A stretch of 64,000 nucleotides of DNA from JAKFWF01 sp963741505. Its GTDB lineage: Bacteria > Pseudomonadota > Alphaproteobacteria > Rhizobiales > Hyphomicrobiaceae. Where the stretch lies: the NCBI GenBank assembly GCA_963741505.1, contig CAVUIJ010000033.1, positions 156,753 to 220,752 on the forward strand, in the 5' to 3' direction. Of the stretch, positions 63,659-64,000 are shown piece after piece; within the stretch, counting starts at the first letter, position 1; every line of letters begins with the position of its first letter. The notes below the pieces were generated by a model that saw only the letters and a list, made by a program, of their open reading frames with translations, was not told where the DNA came from and did no database searches. The translations under genes and the position numbers were made by a program.

Positions 63659-64000
63659 CGTTGTTTTTCCTTGTGTTTTTGTTCTTTGCAGAGGAACAGC
63701 CGCGACCAAATGCTGGTCGACACGATGCTCGTGCGGCCCGTGCGGGCAACCCATTGGCTGGGAGATTTCGGGGGTGAATAGCGGAATGCAGCGTGGTTGT
63801 CGATGGGAAAACAGCAAGTTCGACGATCGTGTGCTTATGCAACTTATTCGGCGCTACTGTGAGTGGTGAGGTCTGGGTTTTGCTTTTTTCCCTCGGCAAG
63901 CGAGGGGCGGGGCAGCCGCAAGCCGCGGCGGGCAATCCGCAAGGGGTAACAAGCAGCAAGGAGCTGCCCCGTACAGGATTTTAGGCCTACCCACAGCATT
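63659..64000 (-). other. Long upstream region of rplS, possibly structured leader
   Basis: No gene is convincing in these 342 bases. Two stem-loops stand out. The longer pairs GGGGCAGC (near 63905) with GCTGCCCC (near 63962). The shorter is CCCTCG-GCAAG-CGAGGG (near 63891). Neither is followed by a T tract on either strand, so they are not intrinsic terminators. They could be a ribosomal-protein leader structure. trmD, the usual partner upstream of rplS, is not seen up to the edge. Confidence 0.4.

Noticed and set aside
63889..63915. Hairpin next to a T-rich run near the right edge, considered as a terminator
   Set aside because: On the plus strand the T tract precedes the hairpin, and on the minus strand the hairpin is followed by A residues, so neither orientation terminates.

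Overview
The window is GC-rich, gene-dense chromosomal DNA from an alphaproteobacterium, most likely in Hyphomicrobiales (Rhizobiales). The pointers are a ChpT phosphotransferase next to a CheY-like regulator, an EipA/DUF1134 envelope protein, a giant NAD-glutamate dehydrogenase, an rplS with an alphaproteobacterial-style C-terminal extension, and several small secreted proteins of a type I associate with this order. I see no rRNA, tRNA, transposase, prophage or CRISPR. The only repeats are short palindromic dispersed elements.

Layout. 1-3.7 kb: 3' part of NAD-glutamate dehydrogenase and a convergent enoyl-CoA hydratase. 3.8-8.05 kb: an operon with an acyl-CoA ligase, an OtnK/OtnC-type four-carbon acid-sugar kinase and class II aldolase/decarboxylase, and an SDR. 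8.3-11.3 kb: a malonamidase-like amidase divergent from malonyl-CoA synthetase. 11.4-16.2 kb: a five-gene signalling module made of a small coiled-coil protein, a membrane-spanning OmpA-domain protein with a cytoplasmic longin/roadblock-like region, a Ras/Rab-like small GTPase, a histidine kinase and a single-domain response regulator. This is the best candidate for an undescribed system. 16.3-21 kb: HAD hydrolase, FAD monooxygenase, CHCC zinc-finger protein and a divergent class A penicillin-binding protein. 21.2-28.5 kb: a deoxysugar (L-fucose-like) catabolic locus with a mutarotase, lactonase and aldo/keto reductase on one strand, and a DapA-type aldolase, GntR regulator and TRAP transporter on the other. 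28.5-30.6 kb: DUF3429, TrmO and patatin. 30.6-35.8 kb: a vitamin B12 uptake operon (btuB, btuF, btuC, btuD) behind a clear cobalamin riboswitch. 35.9-46.6 kb: housekeeping and transport genes (DUF302, two MFS carriers, phosphoesterase, Nudix, GNAT, purA, radC, GMC oxidoreductase, fluoroacetate-dehalogenase-like hydrolase). 46.6-56 kb: cell-envelope and cell-cycle genes (coiled-coil membrane protein, EipA, CysQ, ChpT plus regulator), an EamA exporter, a FetAB-like exporter and four small secreted proteins. 56-64 kb: RlmJ, a UMF1-type MFS carrier, a TonB-like protein, a GMC oxidoreductase, methionine aminopeptidase, a bactofilin with a cadherin-like tail, a bidirectional terminator and rplS.

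A property of the whole window matters to any reader. Seven genes, including essential purA, are broken by single-base indels (nine in all) while both sides of each break keep perfect family similarity. This looks like residual sequencing or assembly error, not pseudogenisation, so those genes are annotated across the break.
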